Assembly: GCA_014529385.2 (NCBI GenBank)
Contig: CM043943.1
Span: 101,175,355-101,239,354 of the forward strand
Origin: Adiantum capillus-veneris
Lineage: Eukaryota > Streptophyta > Polypodiopsida > Polypodiales > Pteridaceae
DNA length: 64,000 nt
Reading direction: 5' to 3'
Made by a program: the position numbers and the translations under genes. This document shows, in pieces, positions 27,212 to 39,861 of this stretch. The stretch's first letter is position 1; the number at the start of each line of letters is the position of its first letter. Under the pieces are notes generated by a model, which made no database searches, was not told the origin of the DNA, and worked only from the letters and a program-made list of their open reading frames with translations.

Positions 27212-30200
27212 TCAGTAAGGAATGTCATAAGAATCATCACTATCACTGCTATCCTCCACAAGGTTGCATTCTAGCACTTTCCCTTTGTGGTTTGGCTGGT
27301 TATGGAAAGTTACTATTTGTTTGTTCTTGGGTTGTTGTTTTTGGGATGGCTTTGTGATCCACTCGATTAGAGTTTTGTTAGCTCGTTGACATGGTTGTGT
27401 TCTTTTTGGTTGAGTCTTTTCTTTTTGTATACGAGCCACGTATGAGGATTCTTGTTGCAGTTGCATTTCCATCGTGGATTTTGGATTCCACATCTGATGT
27501 GCGTTATTCTTGTAGTGATGACATTGGTTCTTGGGTTTCTGATCTGGACAATCATAAAATCACACATTAGTTAAAGTTTTGTCGTTATCAACTGCTAGGT
27601 CGTTTGGATTTCCGTTTGTCGGTATCTTCTTGAAGCTCCAAGTGTTCTATAGAGTTGTAGAACTCGTCTTCTTTTTTGGATTACACTCACTGCAAAGTAA
27701 GGAACGACATCAAAGCCATCTTCATCACAAAACTTCATTGTTGGATTTTCTTGAATAGCACACACATCCAGAGTAGCCAAGATGTGTTCCCATCCATGTG
27801 GCTCTAATTCTTCCTCATCACACGAAAGGATTCTGGGATATAATTCTCATCTTCAATTGCCCTTTCTAGGATGCCTTCCTCTTGTGTTAAGCTTCTGCAT
27901 TGTGAAGCTTCACATATCCACAATTCCTTAGGCTTTCCCAACCACACTGGAAGTTCCGATCTTGCTATAGTAGCGGAATCAAACTCTTCCATAGGTGTTC
28001 TTGTCACATCCTTGTAATTATGGTCCTTCAAATTCACCCTTGTTGTGGTTTCCATATGTCTCAGCTAGATATGATCATATCCCCAATCTTGGATCATTTT
28101 CAATTGTCGCATGAATGGTCTTCCTAGAATGATTTCATGGTTGTTCTTCTTGCCAAAGTCAACAATAGCAAAGGTTTGTGCATATTCAATTCCACAAGAA
28201 GTAGCAACTGATTTTTCTAGCAGTCTGATGGGCCTTTTCATGTGTCTGTTTGCAAGCTACAGTTTCATTCTTGTGCTAGTTTTCCATATTTTTTCCAGAC
28301 CTCTTTTGTTGCAATGGAAATGCGGCTCCACTGTCAAGGCTTTCCATGGTTTTCACACCTTGGAATTCCACAGGAAGAGTGGTGTTCCCATTTTCTCCCT
28401 CAAAATACTCGCCTACCTTGTTTAAAGGCATTGACCTAGTGTTTAGCTGAGGCATTTCAAGCTCTTTGATCCTTTCCTCGATTTGAGTCATTGGTTTTTT
28501 AACACCAAATTTCTCAAGGCATTTTCCCACAGTAGCCCACATGTTTGGTCATGTTTTGAGAAACTCGGATAACGTTATTGTACATGTGACTGGCATCGAC
28601 ATATGTCTATCAACCCTTTTGATTTGATGATCTTGTTAGGAGACAGTCTCTGTGATGGGACTGCAATAACATATGACTTGGCCTCGTGCTCTCTCGTATA
28701 GGATGGTAGTGTTCTTAGCGAATGGGGTTGGCTATCCATAGATAGTAAAAATCCTTTGTTTCCCCAATACAATTCCATTTCTAGATTCATTTGAGATCTA
28801 GCCTCAAATTCCTCTATTGGTGGAAGAGAACTCCTCTTCCATCATAGGATTGGTTTACTCGTCTACTTAGATCACTTCCTTCATTGGTCTCTCTGACTTG
28901 ATTCCACAATTCGTCAAGACCATCTATTTCTTTACAACTATCAGGTATAGTTATATCAAATCCCTTGGAAGAGTTATCCATGGTATTCAACACTATCCTT
29001 GGATCTAATGCGAGGTCTTTGAGATTTGGTCTATGCTCATGACTGGAATCTAGCTTTTTTTCTTCTTCTGTTGGTGGGATCACTTGTGTAGGTGGGACAA
29101 GGATCACACCCTCAGATTTTCCAATTTGTGGTTCGAATAAAGATTGCGATTTTTAAAAAATTTTCTTGCACATCTCAAGCCTGTCCTTTTCTAGTTCCGC
29201 ATATGGATATGTCATCCATCTCTGTTCTTGGGTTTCGTTGTTTTTGAGCCATGTTTCATAGTCTTTTAGGAGGTTGTCTAAATGCTTATTAACCTTCTCG
29301 ACCAACATTGATCCTCCTAAGCTAGCACTTCTTGGATCACTTTCCATTGATGGTTCTGTTGGAGGTTGAGTCACATCTATAAGAGAAGGTGCAACCCTCT
29401 CCTCATGTTGTCTTATCTTCTCTTCAGCTTCTCAGCTAGGGATTTTTTCTCTCGTTCCTTACGTGCTTTTATCCTAGCCTTTCTAGATTTCCAACTATTC
29501 CGTTTGCTCTTGATTTTTTGATTAGGTGCAACAGTCTTTGATTCACCCGTCTCTAGACTTCAGTGTCTATTCTCTTTGTCTCAGGGTTCTCAACAACTTC
29601 CTTCTGAGCTTGCTCTCTTGTAACTACTTGAATTGGTATGACGTTGTCATTTTTCGGGCTACTGGGTAGCTGAACAATTCCTGATACTTTTGTTGTGATC
29701 TTTCTGACTCAGTTTGGGTTTTTTGGACATTTAGGAATAAAGTGAATGATGCCACAATCAAGAAAATAGGTGTTCACTTGTGTGATCTCCGTCTGAGGAC
29801 ATTGTTTAACCAAGTGGTTTCCATAGCTTTTGTGACAATCTGCCTTTGGTTGAGGAGCTTCTTCTTGCAATTCCTCTTGTCTATAAATAGGCTTTGACAT
29901 TGCTAAGCCTCTATTTGCAATGAACTGCAATGTCCTTTCTTCCATCTCTTATCTTTTTTCTTTACATTGAAACGGAAGAGGTGGAGGTTGTACCAGCCTC
30001 ACCAATCCACTTTTTTCTCTCATCTTCTGGCACTTCAAAGGGCAATACCCACTTTGATTGTTATAACAAATTGTAGCTGGTACTAGCGCTTGTTTGTTAG
30101 ATGCTTCCATAATCTACGTATATCTCATGTTTATAGGCATTCTAGTACCTGGAAATTGAGTTTGTTGTCCTAAGACATGTTGTGTCCTTGAAACTCCTAC

Positions 30201-30717
30201 TGGTCCTTGCGCATTTCCCATAGCATATCTAGGTGGAGCTAGGTGCTACTGGAATAGGCTGTACATACCTCTCCTTAGCATTTTCCATGCCGTAGTAACA
30301 CTCTTATCTCGTATGGTTTGTCCATTTTCTCTCAATCTCGCACCATAGAGGTTCTTGGAGGTTAAATTTGACTAAAGGATCAAGTCTCTTAGCTAATCCT
30401 TCTATAAGCTTCATTTTCTCGCTAGATACCTCTGGCTTTATAGTGGGTTGGATTCTTGGTGAATCACTCCTCTGAGATGATGTGTCACTCTCACTCTCAG
30501 TATCATGTCTTCTCAAGGTTTTACTATGATTTGGATAGGAGTAAGTTATAGGGGGTGGTGATGGTACAAATGGTCCTTGAGAAGGCATGTCTGCCCTCTC
30601 TGTGATCATTCCGTCTCTTGTTATCGCTCTAGAAGGGAATCTAGGTGGCTCCTTCTTTGGAATTATCATAGGAATTCTCATGTTTGGTGGAGATATATGT
30701 GGTCGTTCATTGACCAA
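27212..30717 (-). pseudogene. gag: Ty3/Gypsy gag-protease region (decayed)
   Basis: Read from 30717 downwards: a proline-rich and acidic gag region (30717-30304), two degenerate zinc-knuckle-like blocks (29945-29709, YGNHLVKQCP and CGIIHFIPKCP), charged linkers, then a retroviral aspartic protease with the active site LDSGAA near 28330. The flap/end block EIILGRPFMRQLKMIQDWGY follows near 28140-28080, then TTRVNLKDHNYKDVT. Stops separate the pieces. No reverse transcriptase follows, so the 3' half of the element is missing. The element has its PBS and 5' LTR at 33301-34250. Confidence 0.8.
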
Positions 30718-33300
30718 ATATCCACCTCTCTACACTTGAAACAACACTCAGAACAGTTTCAGGATCAAGGATTTATGCATGTATCTTGACCACATGTGAC
30801 CCAAATTTGTTGAAACTTGGTCACTAGGCTTCTTTTATAGTGCTTAACACTTCTAGAAGGTCACTGTGAGTTTTCACCTCCAAATCAGGGTTAGAGACAT
30901 CATACATGTATGAAGTCTATGTGATCAAAATTTGACAAAATTTGGTATGTCAGCTCTTCTTGATGTCCTCTACCCACTAGTATGCTTAGTTTGTGAATTT
31001 GACCTTTATTTTGACACTCAAGACATTATACGCGTATAAAGTCTTTTGTGAATGAGGTGACTTTTGTTCCACTCATTCCTTATCACTCGAGCAACTCTTA
31101 GCAAGTTTCAAAATTCAATTTGGACATTTTTTGAGAAAATTATGATCAATACAAGCCTGAATCTGCATTTTTCTGTCTTTTGCTCTTTGCAAGCCCAAAT
31201 GAGCTCCAAATTCTATGAAATTTTGACTAGGGACTTCTTTTATCCTCTAGGACACTAGGGTATACACAAATGTTTGTTTTGACCCAAATCTAGTCTATGA
31301 GACTTTATACACGTATAAAGGATTTTGCTCAAATTTCACTTAGATTTCTACCCAAGGTACTCCTTGATGCATACAACAAGAATATGTGATTACAAAAAAT
31401 TTTGGATGTCAAAATTTCTCAAAATCACTTCTTTTTCACCTTTACAATCTTGTATCTACAAAGTCTCTTTAAATGTAAAATTATGTGTCCAAATGAGTTG
31501 AAATTTTGCAAGCAAGCTTAAAACATCATAGCCCAACCTCATATGTGGTCAAAAGTGAAATTTGACTTTCAGATCTGGCCTTGAGACTTCATACGCGTAT
31601 GATGTGTATGTGCTCATAATTTGACAAAATTTGGTGAGTAAGCTTGTCTTGTTGTGCTTAACACCCTGGTAAGCTCAGATTTCAATTTTGTTCTCTAAAA
31701 GTGCCCTTTAGACTTCATACGTGTATGAAGTCTAACTTGTCAGAATGAAGTGAGTTTCACTCCAGAGGTTCCTCACTACACAGGCAACTCACAGCAAGTT
31801 TCAAAATTGTAGTTTGACAAAATCTAGCAAGTTATGGCATAGATGCATCTTATGGTCTTTGCAAGCCCAAATTTGATAAAATTTGGCATATATGCTCCCT
31901 AAATGTTGTACATCACCAGGGTACACTCAATTGTAACTTTTGACCCCAGATCTGGCCTCTAAGACTTCATACGCGTATGATATCTTTTGCTCAAATTTTA
32001 GTTTTGTTTCTACGAGAGGTGCCTCTTAGTGTGTTGAACAAGAATATGTGCTCACAACAAGTTTTATTTGTCAAAGTTGCTTAAAATCATCAGTTTTCCA
32101 AGGAAATTCCCTGAAAGGGTAAAATCCCCTTAACTCTCAATCTATAGTCCAATTGACATGAAATTTGGTGTAAGTGCTCAACACAACATGCAAAAGATGG
32201 GTATAATGTCAAAACTTCAAAATTACTGTCAGAATCACCCTTGAGACATCATACGCGTATGATGTCTGCTGATGAATTTTTGGGTAGAATTCATTCACAG
32301 GCATCCCCAAGTGTCTAGCAATGGTTTTCAACCACTTCTACAAATTTACATGCAAAACTGAGCTCAGAATCACAAGTTTTTCTTTTTTCCATTTCTGACA
32401 CTCTGTCTTTTGTCTTTTGGGTGTCAAGAGTTGGTCAAAACTCTAGTTTCTATGTGTACTAAGGGTAAAACCCCCCTTTTGAACACTCTGGAGACTTCAT
32501 ACAGGCATACATTCTACTTTCTCAGATTTCAGATTTGTGTATATTCTAAGTTTCCCTTATCATCAGCAACATGTACATGTGTTTACAAAAACATTTAAAG
32601 CTCAAAAGTGCTCACAAACACAAGTTTTTTTTTTTGCAGTCACAACCACTCTATCTTTTGGCTTTTGGTCCCCAAATCTATGCCAAAACTCCCCACTCAA
32701 GGTGTTACTAGGGTATAATGACCCTTCTGAACACATTGGTGCAGTTACATTTTTGAAATTTGGTCTCTAGATGCCCCTTGAGACTTGCAATTTTTGTTCA
32801 CAAACCCCTTGTGCATGCCCTCTTATATGCTCATCATCAATCAGTCATGCAAAAAAGTCAATAGAACTCTTTTTATTGCCTTTGTTCCTCAAAGGGAGAC
32901 TTTTCAAAGATCATGAATGCAAACAAGCACTTTAGCAAATAAATCAATGATAAATAGTTCTAGATCAATATCACATCACTTATCTAAAGCTACTCCTACA
33001 AATCATATGGGGTTTTGCATCTATGAGTAGAAAAACACTTCAATGCCACACACAGACTAGAAAATGCTTTTATCATCTCACAAACCACTTGACCACCAAC
33101 AAAAAATACTCTAATCTACAAATCCTAACTGAATTTACCTAGTCGCAGACCCTCGACAAGACACATACTTTCTGGCTATCCACTTGATCGTGGAAAAACC
33201 TCTTCCGGATCCACTTAAGAGCAATGCTTTCTTTAGCCAAAACTAAAGCAAGCAACCATCACATGAGTGTTATTAAGAATACCTACCTAAGTCCTTGTAC
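30718..33300 (-). repeat. Long Gypsy leader with an array of near-palindromes
   Basis: The 2.6-kb untranslated leader between PBS and gag carries eight 22-bp sites centred on ATACGCGTAT or a close variant. They start at 30896, 31022, 31301, 31585, 31711, 31963, 32244 and 32493. The site at 32244 is a perfect 22-bp palindrome. The first three recur 660-690 bp later with their flanking text ('gcaagtttcaaaatt', 'tttgcaagcccaaat'), so the array is a degenerate higher-order tandem repeat. Because the sites are palindromic they can act as DNA dimer-binding sites or as RNA hairpins. Confidence 0.8.
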
Positions 33301-33318
33301 CCCCGGCAATGGCACCAA
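33301..33318 (-). promoter_or_regulatory. Gypsy primer-binding site
   Basis: On the minus strand the sequence reads TTGGTGCCATTGCCGGGG, very close to the PBS of many plant Gypsy elements. It sits directly after the LTR end '...cccgcaaca', which fixes the 3' LTR border. Confidence 0.85.
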
Positions 33319-34247
33319 TGTTGCGGGAGCGCATCACACCACCCAACAACCTAGATCAACATAATGTCAATCGAGGACACAGATGACACGATAGGCACAC
33401 GGAGGAAATCTTGTTAGCTTGTCAGACTGAGACCATCCTACACATACAACACTCTGGAAGGCCAACTAAACCACAATCTCGAGTCTAACTGCTCTCAACT
33501 ACACCACCTAGCTCACATACACACAAACGGAAGGAAACTCACTAAACCATACCAGAATCATACAAAACTAAAGGAACACCATCCTCTCACTAGGATACAC
33601 CTGTCCCTAAGCCTCTACACTCAAAACCCTAGCTTTAGACCCATTTGCAAAAATTGCGTATAAAGACAGAGATGAAATCTGAAAGTTCTCGAAACTAAAA
33701 TCTATGAGTACCTATGCGTAGCTTATGTCACTATGATTCTAATGACTACTTGCACACAAAAAACGGACATTATTTGATATACTTACAACCGCAAATAGCT
33801 TGTAGATACGCGAGCACGTATGCTTCGTTTTACAAGAAATGCTTGGTGTTGTTGCATAGCTCTTGCTGCGGCTAATGCAATGGTCCAGTCAGATCCACAA
33901 TACAATGAACGGGTGGGGAGTAGCGACAGGATGAAGCGCACGCTCTCTCTCTTCCTCTCTCACACACAATAGACGATACCGCTAAAACTATGATTATGAT
34001 AAAAGTTTTGTGTACAAAAATTACCTAGGTACCTTAGATAGTAAGGTCACCTTAGCTTAAACCTAAAATAGAGTTTGATAGTCAAATGGATTTGTATTTA
34101 CAATCTAGAAGTGCCATTGCACCCCTGATTTTGCAGGTGGACTATCTACTTATTACAAATGATGTTTATGACCATAATCCATAGCATTCCGTAACTCTCA
34201 AATACTAAGGCTTTGTTGAGTTATGTCGTGTTGTTGACCTAGCCGTC

Positions 34248-34250
<3 letters not shown>
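33319..34250 (-). mobile_element. 5' LTR of Gypsy family L1 (copy c)
   Basis: This 932-bp LTR matches copies a (3693) and b (21729) in opposite orientation. Its inner end is fixed by the PBS and its outer end by the conserved 'gttgac' start. It is the most complete LTR of the family in this window. The outer end abuts a (CT)n tract, so the element may have inserted in or next to a microsatellite. Confidence 0.85.

Positions 34251-34308
<58 letters not shown>
34251..34308 (+). repeat. (CT)n microsatellite at LTR border
   Basis: About 29 pure CT units starting at the last base of the L1 LTR. Confidence 0.97.
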
Positions 34309-34311
<3 letters not shown>

Positions 34312-35930
34312 GTTTGTCTCACCATCGAGTATGGCACTCGGGGCTTGTGCATGAATAAAATTCCATCAGATCAAGAGCACCAGCAAGATTGAGCTAACCC
34401 AAGAGAAGTCAACATCACAAAATATGTAGGGGAAAAGTCCATGATATGTCCAACATTAAGGCCCCAATGAATGCTAGTGGAAGAGCACCTTCCATCGGCA
34501 TAGGGCAAGGTAATTCAACAACCCATTGCACACCAATGCGAAGAATGTAAGTGATACATTTGGTCACATAATATTTAGGCTTCTTGCAAATGAGTCTATA
34601 CCTTTTGATCGACAAGCCACAAATGGTTGGTACCTGCAACTATCTTATGAATTGGCTATGTAGCTAGAGGGCATCCCAAAATTGAGTTACATGTTGACAA
34701 AGATGATCATAGTTTGAGATGGAAACCACCATCTCTATGCCTAGCATATGTGGACCAAGTAAGAAAAAATGGTGAAGGAACTCATACCTAAAGTTGAATG
34801 CACATACCTCAAGTTTGAAGACAATGAAGAGATAGAGTTTTTTTAAATATTTCACACTATCAATAAATAGGTGTTTTTATTTATTAAAGTGATATTAATA
34901 AGAGGTAATTCTTGTAGGTACTGCAATGATTAATGGATTTTTTGGTGCACAGAGTGACCTACTTGTATGTACCAAATATCCCTTATTTTCATGACACAGA
35001 AGGTGGGCTTTGCCAATCCACATTGACTAATCTCAATGTTTTCCAATTGTGATTGCGAGTGGATTGAAAGCGCTCATGGTCCATTTTCAAATGATAACAT
35101 TGAGGAGGTGTTTGGGTTAATGCATAACCTCTTTTGATCACAATATTTCTCTTTTTGTACGAAGTAGTAAATTTGATTGACGAATTACATTATTTTTCTT
35201 TCTTGTAGATGGTAAAAACAAGTAGATTGATCCACTACACATTGGATTATGTTGCAACATCAACTACATGTGAATAGATTTGCAATCCAAGAGATCACAA
35301 AAATAGGTAAATTATGCCTTTGAATCCAATAACAAAAACACATCAAAATTGCTACATCATTTATATGTTAATTCCATGCTACAATAAAGGAGTGATATAT
35401 GATTATTTTTGGGCTCCTTCACTTACACTGGAAAAATGGATCCTATTACTTGCATTTGGGGTTATGATTTGTCTAGGAAAATATTCCAAGTCACTATGTA
35501 TCTCTCCAATATATCTAGTTTTCCCAAAATGAAACCTTTTCTCTAGGGAGATACTAAAGTTTGCCTTAGCTTTAGCGACATAGTATCTTCTACCACATGG
35601 CATTATGGTTGCAACACTTTGCACGGAGAATATCAACATGGAAAAAGTAGACATAGATCAATGTGGATTCAATCTTTGTCACACACTATGCATGGAATTG
35701 CCACATCCTTATTTCTTGATGCACAATGATGGATGGGAGCAAGTATTTTAATTTACATTTGTACTTTGAGGCATTATTGTTTTCATTATACATGCATTTG
35801 TATACAAAAAGAGCTAACTAACTTTTGCAAATGTCCTTTCTCATCGTAGTTGTGTTTACTCAAGCCAATAGTGATAGCTATGTGCATCCTTACTATGATC
35901 GACAACATGGTGACATTCCTACCAATGTTG
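34309..35930. other. Decayed sequence without recognised genes
   Basis: Both strands have medium frames (for example 34855-34415 on minus, 35314-35532 on plus), but none carries a motif I can name. The texture resembles a decayed transposon. No repeat partner was found in the window. Confidence 0.35.
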
Positions 35931-35934
35931 GGGT

Positions 35935-36830
35935 TTTGAAGTAGAGGAGGATATAGACCCTAATGGATGGAGACATCCTAAGGTAAAATTGTTGAGAGCC
36001 TTCCTGAGGCTAGTCATTACATTGGATACTCGAGAGCAGTTCAGTCTCTTTCTGTGGGGGCCCAGGGCCACGGGGAAGTCGACCCTAATGGCACTCTTGC
36101 AGTACACCCTAGGAGAAAGGTGCGAGAGCCTGGACGTGAGCCGAATTGCCAATCCGTTTGAGCTGACACTTGTAGAAGGAAATAACTTGCTGCTCTTCCC
36201 ACATGTTACTCGACAACCCAGTAATGTGGCCGCCACCATATTAAAAAGGTTTCTCTCCAACGAGAGGGTAACAGTGGAGGCTAAAGGGAGGCCGCTATGT
36301 TGATTAAGCCCGACGCCTACTCCTTATTTACGGCCAACTCGAGGTGGCCCGACGTGGACCAATTAGCGGGGGGAGGAGGCGCTTTTGCTTTATACTAACA
36401 ACCAGAACGGTGACACATCGCACTCCCTTTCTTATTGAAATTCTCAAGGGGGGCCCTAGCGGCTAGCTACCTGGGCCTTGGGCTAGTCCCCCTTTTGTAT
36501 TGTAGCCATATAAAGGGGGTGGTAAAAGAAAAAATGTCGCTTATGAATGAAAAAAACGCTCTCAAATGGGCACCTAGATTTCCCAACAAGGACGCTTTGA
36601 GGTGGAAATCGTTGAGGTATATAGCCATGCACTCCTGGGTGCACCAGCATCTTGTAGACATGGCCTCCACCCAGCTCGCATTAAAGACAGCGTACATGGC
36701 ATATAGCCAGTGGTGTGACCTTAATAGCATGACCAAGGTCCCTATCCAGGCCTTCAATAGGGCTCTTACATACCAACCCGTCACAAAATGGCCCACCATT
36801 TCTAGATAGTGGACGACGAACGATATCACA
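35935..36830 (+). pseudogene. SF3/D5-like viral helicase pseudogene
   Basis: The 35989-36303 frame contains a Walker A motif GPRATGKST and, 60-70 residues on, ILKRFLSNERVTVEAKGR, the block typical of superfamily 3 helicases of virophages, Polinton-like viruses and D5-type primase-helicases. After a frame change the sequence continues with a 'DAYSLFTANSRW' sensor-like block. A C-terminal region at 36435-36809 (AYMAYSQWCDLNSMTKVPIQAFNRAL) looks like the winged-helix tail of such helicases. Frameshifts separate the parts, so it is inactive. The region is clearly richer in G+C than its flanks. It is described as a relic only. Confidence 0.7.
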
Positions 36831-37150
36831 TACCTAAACCTCACCCTGCATTGCTAGGTAGATGCAGCACCCTCCTCTGGGGAGGGTAGCCTGCGGGTAT
36901 TTTCTAACTCCCATAGCAGCCTTTATCTCACCACTAGGTGGTGTCTATGCCCATCTAAATCGAGACACCCGTATCTAGCCAAGGGGTGGTTGTTCTCTTT
37001 TGAATATGATAAGCTGGTCAACTGGCCAGAAGGAGGTTGCATGAAAGATGAAAAAATGCACGAAAACCTTGCAAAGGATCTTCACTAGCGTATGGCTCAA
37101 ACATCTAGGGAGGATAATCCTCTCAGAACCCTATAAACATAGGATTTGGT

Positions 37151-37372
37151 TTGGGTTCACAGAGCTCTGAAACTAATAGCTCCGGTGGCTCTGCCTTTCT
37201 GCGGATTATGACACCAAGTGGTAGCATGGACAATCACGCTCCAAGCGGTAGCACCGGTGTACCCTCAGGGAGTGTTGGATCTTTTGACAGCCTAGGGGGT
37301 CTATTGAGTGGCGCTACTATACCCTTTGCCCCCCCCTTAACATTGCCAACCCCCTTTTCTCGAGCGGCGTAA
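37151..37372 (+). CDS. Ser/Gly-rich short ORF in the virus-like island
   Basis: A 73-residue frame dominated by serine, glycine and proline, ending in a proline-rich tail. No known domain. It shares the GC-rich composition of the helicase relic and may be a fragment of a structural or linker protein. Whether it is a real gene is uncertain. Confidence 0.3.
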   Translation: MGSQSSETNSSGGSAFLRIMTPSGSMDNHAPSGSTGVPSGSVGSFDSLGGLLSGATIPFAPPLTLPTPFSRAA

Positions 37373-37759
37373 ACCGGCCGTCTAATTGAGAGATCTCGAA
37401 GGATGACCTGTCACCGCCATCCACCTTTGCCGATTTCCAAACTTTTGTGGTTCACCAGCAGAAACCTCTAACATGGCCCTTATCCCCATCCCGTCGGGCA
37501 TGGAGTGCCCCAAAGGATCCCCTTGATGTAGACTCTATTTTTGTTATTGTTATTGGCCCAGACGGCTCCTCATCTGTTTATAGACAGAGACTGGAGGTGG
37601 CTCTAGCCTTATTCCTCTTAAGTTCTTTATTATAGAATTGCATGGAAATGGCCAGCGTCGGCTCTTGCGTAGGCCCCCATATGGTTTGAATGATGGTGGC
37701 ACGGTAGTGCGCCCCGACTAGCGCACCCCAGGACAAAAAACACTTGGGCACTTATCCGC

Positions 37760-37963
37760 GTGGGGCAATTTGATTGCCTTGATCAGACGGCTCTTTTGAA
37801 AATAGGGGCCTTACTATTGCTTGCCCTACTTGTCCTTTTTTTGGTATACCTATTATACGACAATCAGGTGCGAGGCACATCTGGGATGGCTATCTTCGCT
37901 CTGATGATGGAACGCTTTGCGGGCGCATGGGATCATCAAAGGGTAAGGGTACAAAATCACTAA
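37760..37963 (+). CDS. Small putative membrane protein in the virus-like island
   Basis: A 67-residue frame with one strong hydrophobic segment at residues 15-35 (LLLLALLVLFLVYLLY), flanked by polar sequence. Small single-pass membrane proteins are common in virophage-like and Polinton-like elements, but this one has no recognised family. It may be a fragment. Confidence 0.35.
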   Translation: MGQFDCLDQTALLKIGALLLLALLVLFLVYLLYDNQVRGTSGMAIFALMMERFAGAWDHQRVRVQNH

Positions 37964-38059
37964 GAACTACCCCCCTACAAGGACGTTGCCAACTCCAGAC
38001 TACACTACACTTTATGAATACCCACCACGGTGGATCCCTTAAAAGGAGGTGGATGAGAT

Positions 38060-38460
38060 ATGCCAATAGATTGATTTGACAAGGTTCCACTTAGACTACA
38101 GAAGGGTGAGGTAATAACAGTCACAGGTTACTACGGCTTAAAGAGTGCCACCAGTGTAGTGAAATATCCCTTAAGAATGGATTTTGAGGTGGTTCATTGG
38201 CCATTAGATTCATCCAACCTTAGGTGTTTTTTGTACTCTTTTATTTCCTACTGGCTCGAGACAATGCTGCTTCCCTTGCAATCACCAGAGATAAGATGGT
38301 ACAGATTACCCTTTACCTTGCGAGTAGTGGGACCTACCAAATACCTTTGGTGGACAAGTACGGTAAGTTTAAGGAGCCTCAGAATACCAAAAAGATATCT
38401 GAGGTTAGACGTTTTCCTACCCAGGGGTCTAAAGCCCTTGAGGTGTAGCTAAGGCCTATG
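38060..38460 (+). pseudogene. Beta-rich, capsid-like fragment (unassigned)
   Basis: Overlapping frames read a strand-rich stretch (VPLRLQKGEVITVTGYYGLK, then VKYPLRMDFEVVHWPLDSSN) and, after a frame change, ITLYLASSGTYQIPLVDKYGK. The pattern would fit a beta-sandwich structural protein, but no family can be named from the sequence alone. It is the last part of the GC-rich island, which ends near 38690. Confidence 0.3.
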
Positions 38461-38690
38461 ACTAGTTTGACCTCCCTGACCTAAAGCACACGAAATAATC
38501 CAACAAGCCCAGATCCTTGAGAGGTCCTTGGTCACCCCAATGATTTTTCCGATCGCAAGCAGAATTGAGGGGGACCAAGAGGTCATGATCCTACGATACG
38601 TAAAAATCCTAGAGGCAAAAAGGAGGGCACGACAACGGGATCCTAAGCGGCACAACAAGATGGTCCCTTTATACAGGAAATAGTAGTGGA

Positions 38691-39546
38691 GTCAAAGGGT
38701 TTTTTGGGACACAACCATACAACATAGATCATGTGGGAAATCCGATCAGTTCCATAAGGGAGCATAACAAGATTTTTGAAAGCTATTTTTTGGCTAACAC
38801 AACCATTCACTCAAGAATATTAAAAATGCTATGTTTTTGCTATGAGATGTTGTGACTTGTTTTTTCTATGAGATGTTGTGACTTGTATTTCGTGGATAAA
38901 TATGTGGGTGGATGTTTGACACTTTTACTCAAAAGGGACACATAGTGTTCAATGTTTTTTTTGTGGTAGGCACTATGGAAAGACCGTGCAAACCTCTCAA
39001 CCGGCATTGCATTAGCATAGAGATGAAAGAGAGGTGCTTTGAAAAATGCATTCCTCCCAAAATGCACTTCCATAGTTTGGAGGAGAAGTCTCATATCGGC
39101 GAGGGTTTGTGCTTTGCATTACTGCAATCACCATTGGGTTCTAAAACTATATTCCCATCCATCGGTGTTTCCTTCAAGCAATCATGCCATGAGATTACCA
39201 TACTCCACATTCATCATGTCAATTTAAAACCTAGAAAGTCACTATATACCCAAAGTCACTTTTTAAAAAGCACTTAAAATTAACGTCAAAACAACTCAAA
39301 ACTATACCCACTGTTCCATTGGATCCTACACTAGCATCTCAATACCAAATTTTTGGATGTCTCTTCCCACCTCCATTGATGGTTGTTCCTCCCCCTTCCT
39401 TTTTGGGGTGCATATGGAGGTTTCATCCCATACTAGTGGCCATAAAACATATTCATCGTAGATGTTTCCACCTTTGCTTTATCCCCATCCACCTCATTGT
39501 AAAGCCATTCATTAGGAGATTTTGGAGGTCATTTGGAGGGCCTTAT

Positions 39547-39548
<2 letters not shown>
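38691..39548. other. Stretch without recognisable genes
   Basis: No supported gene. A 26-bp phrase 'ctatgagatgttgtgacttg' is duplicated in tandem at about 38839-38884. Reading frames at 38912-39277 and 39039-39227 lack recognisable motifs. Confidence 0.4.

Positions 39549-39596
<48 letters not shown>
39549..39596 (+). repeat. (GA)n microsatellite
   Basis: About 24 GA units, in opposite orientation to the CT tract at 41317. The two flank the BAH-like pseudogene. Confidence 0.97.
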
Positions 39597-39599
<3 letters not shown>

Positions 39600-39861
39600 T
39601 TGCAGAAATGAGCAGCAACCTTACGTAACGTAGAAATGCATCAAAAATATCACAAAAATGAAAGAAACCATTTTAAAATATTGAGATTTGTTCCATTTTT
39701 GTAAGGTAACTTCCTCATCTCACAAAGTAGGGCCCACTGCCAGTAGCCGTCAAGTTGTTGAAACCTGACTTCTAATTAATAGCTAACTCTCTCCCTTCAT
39801 TAAAGGATATCCACTACCTTTATGAAAGGATTTTAAAAGTCCTTCTCCCTCCATTATAGCT

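Noticed and set aside
30896-32514. Possible CRISPR-like array of regularly spaced palindromes
   Set aside because: Spacings are irregular and long, spacers are themselves repeated, and the sites lie in a retrotransposon leader in a eukaryotic genome.
34309-35930. Possible transposase genes on either strand
   Set aside because: Frames are short and no motif could be named.
35935-38690. Organellar (mitochondrial or plastid) DNA insertion, because of higher GC
   Set aside because: No organellar genes are recognisable and the helicase motifs are of the viral SF3 type.
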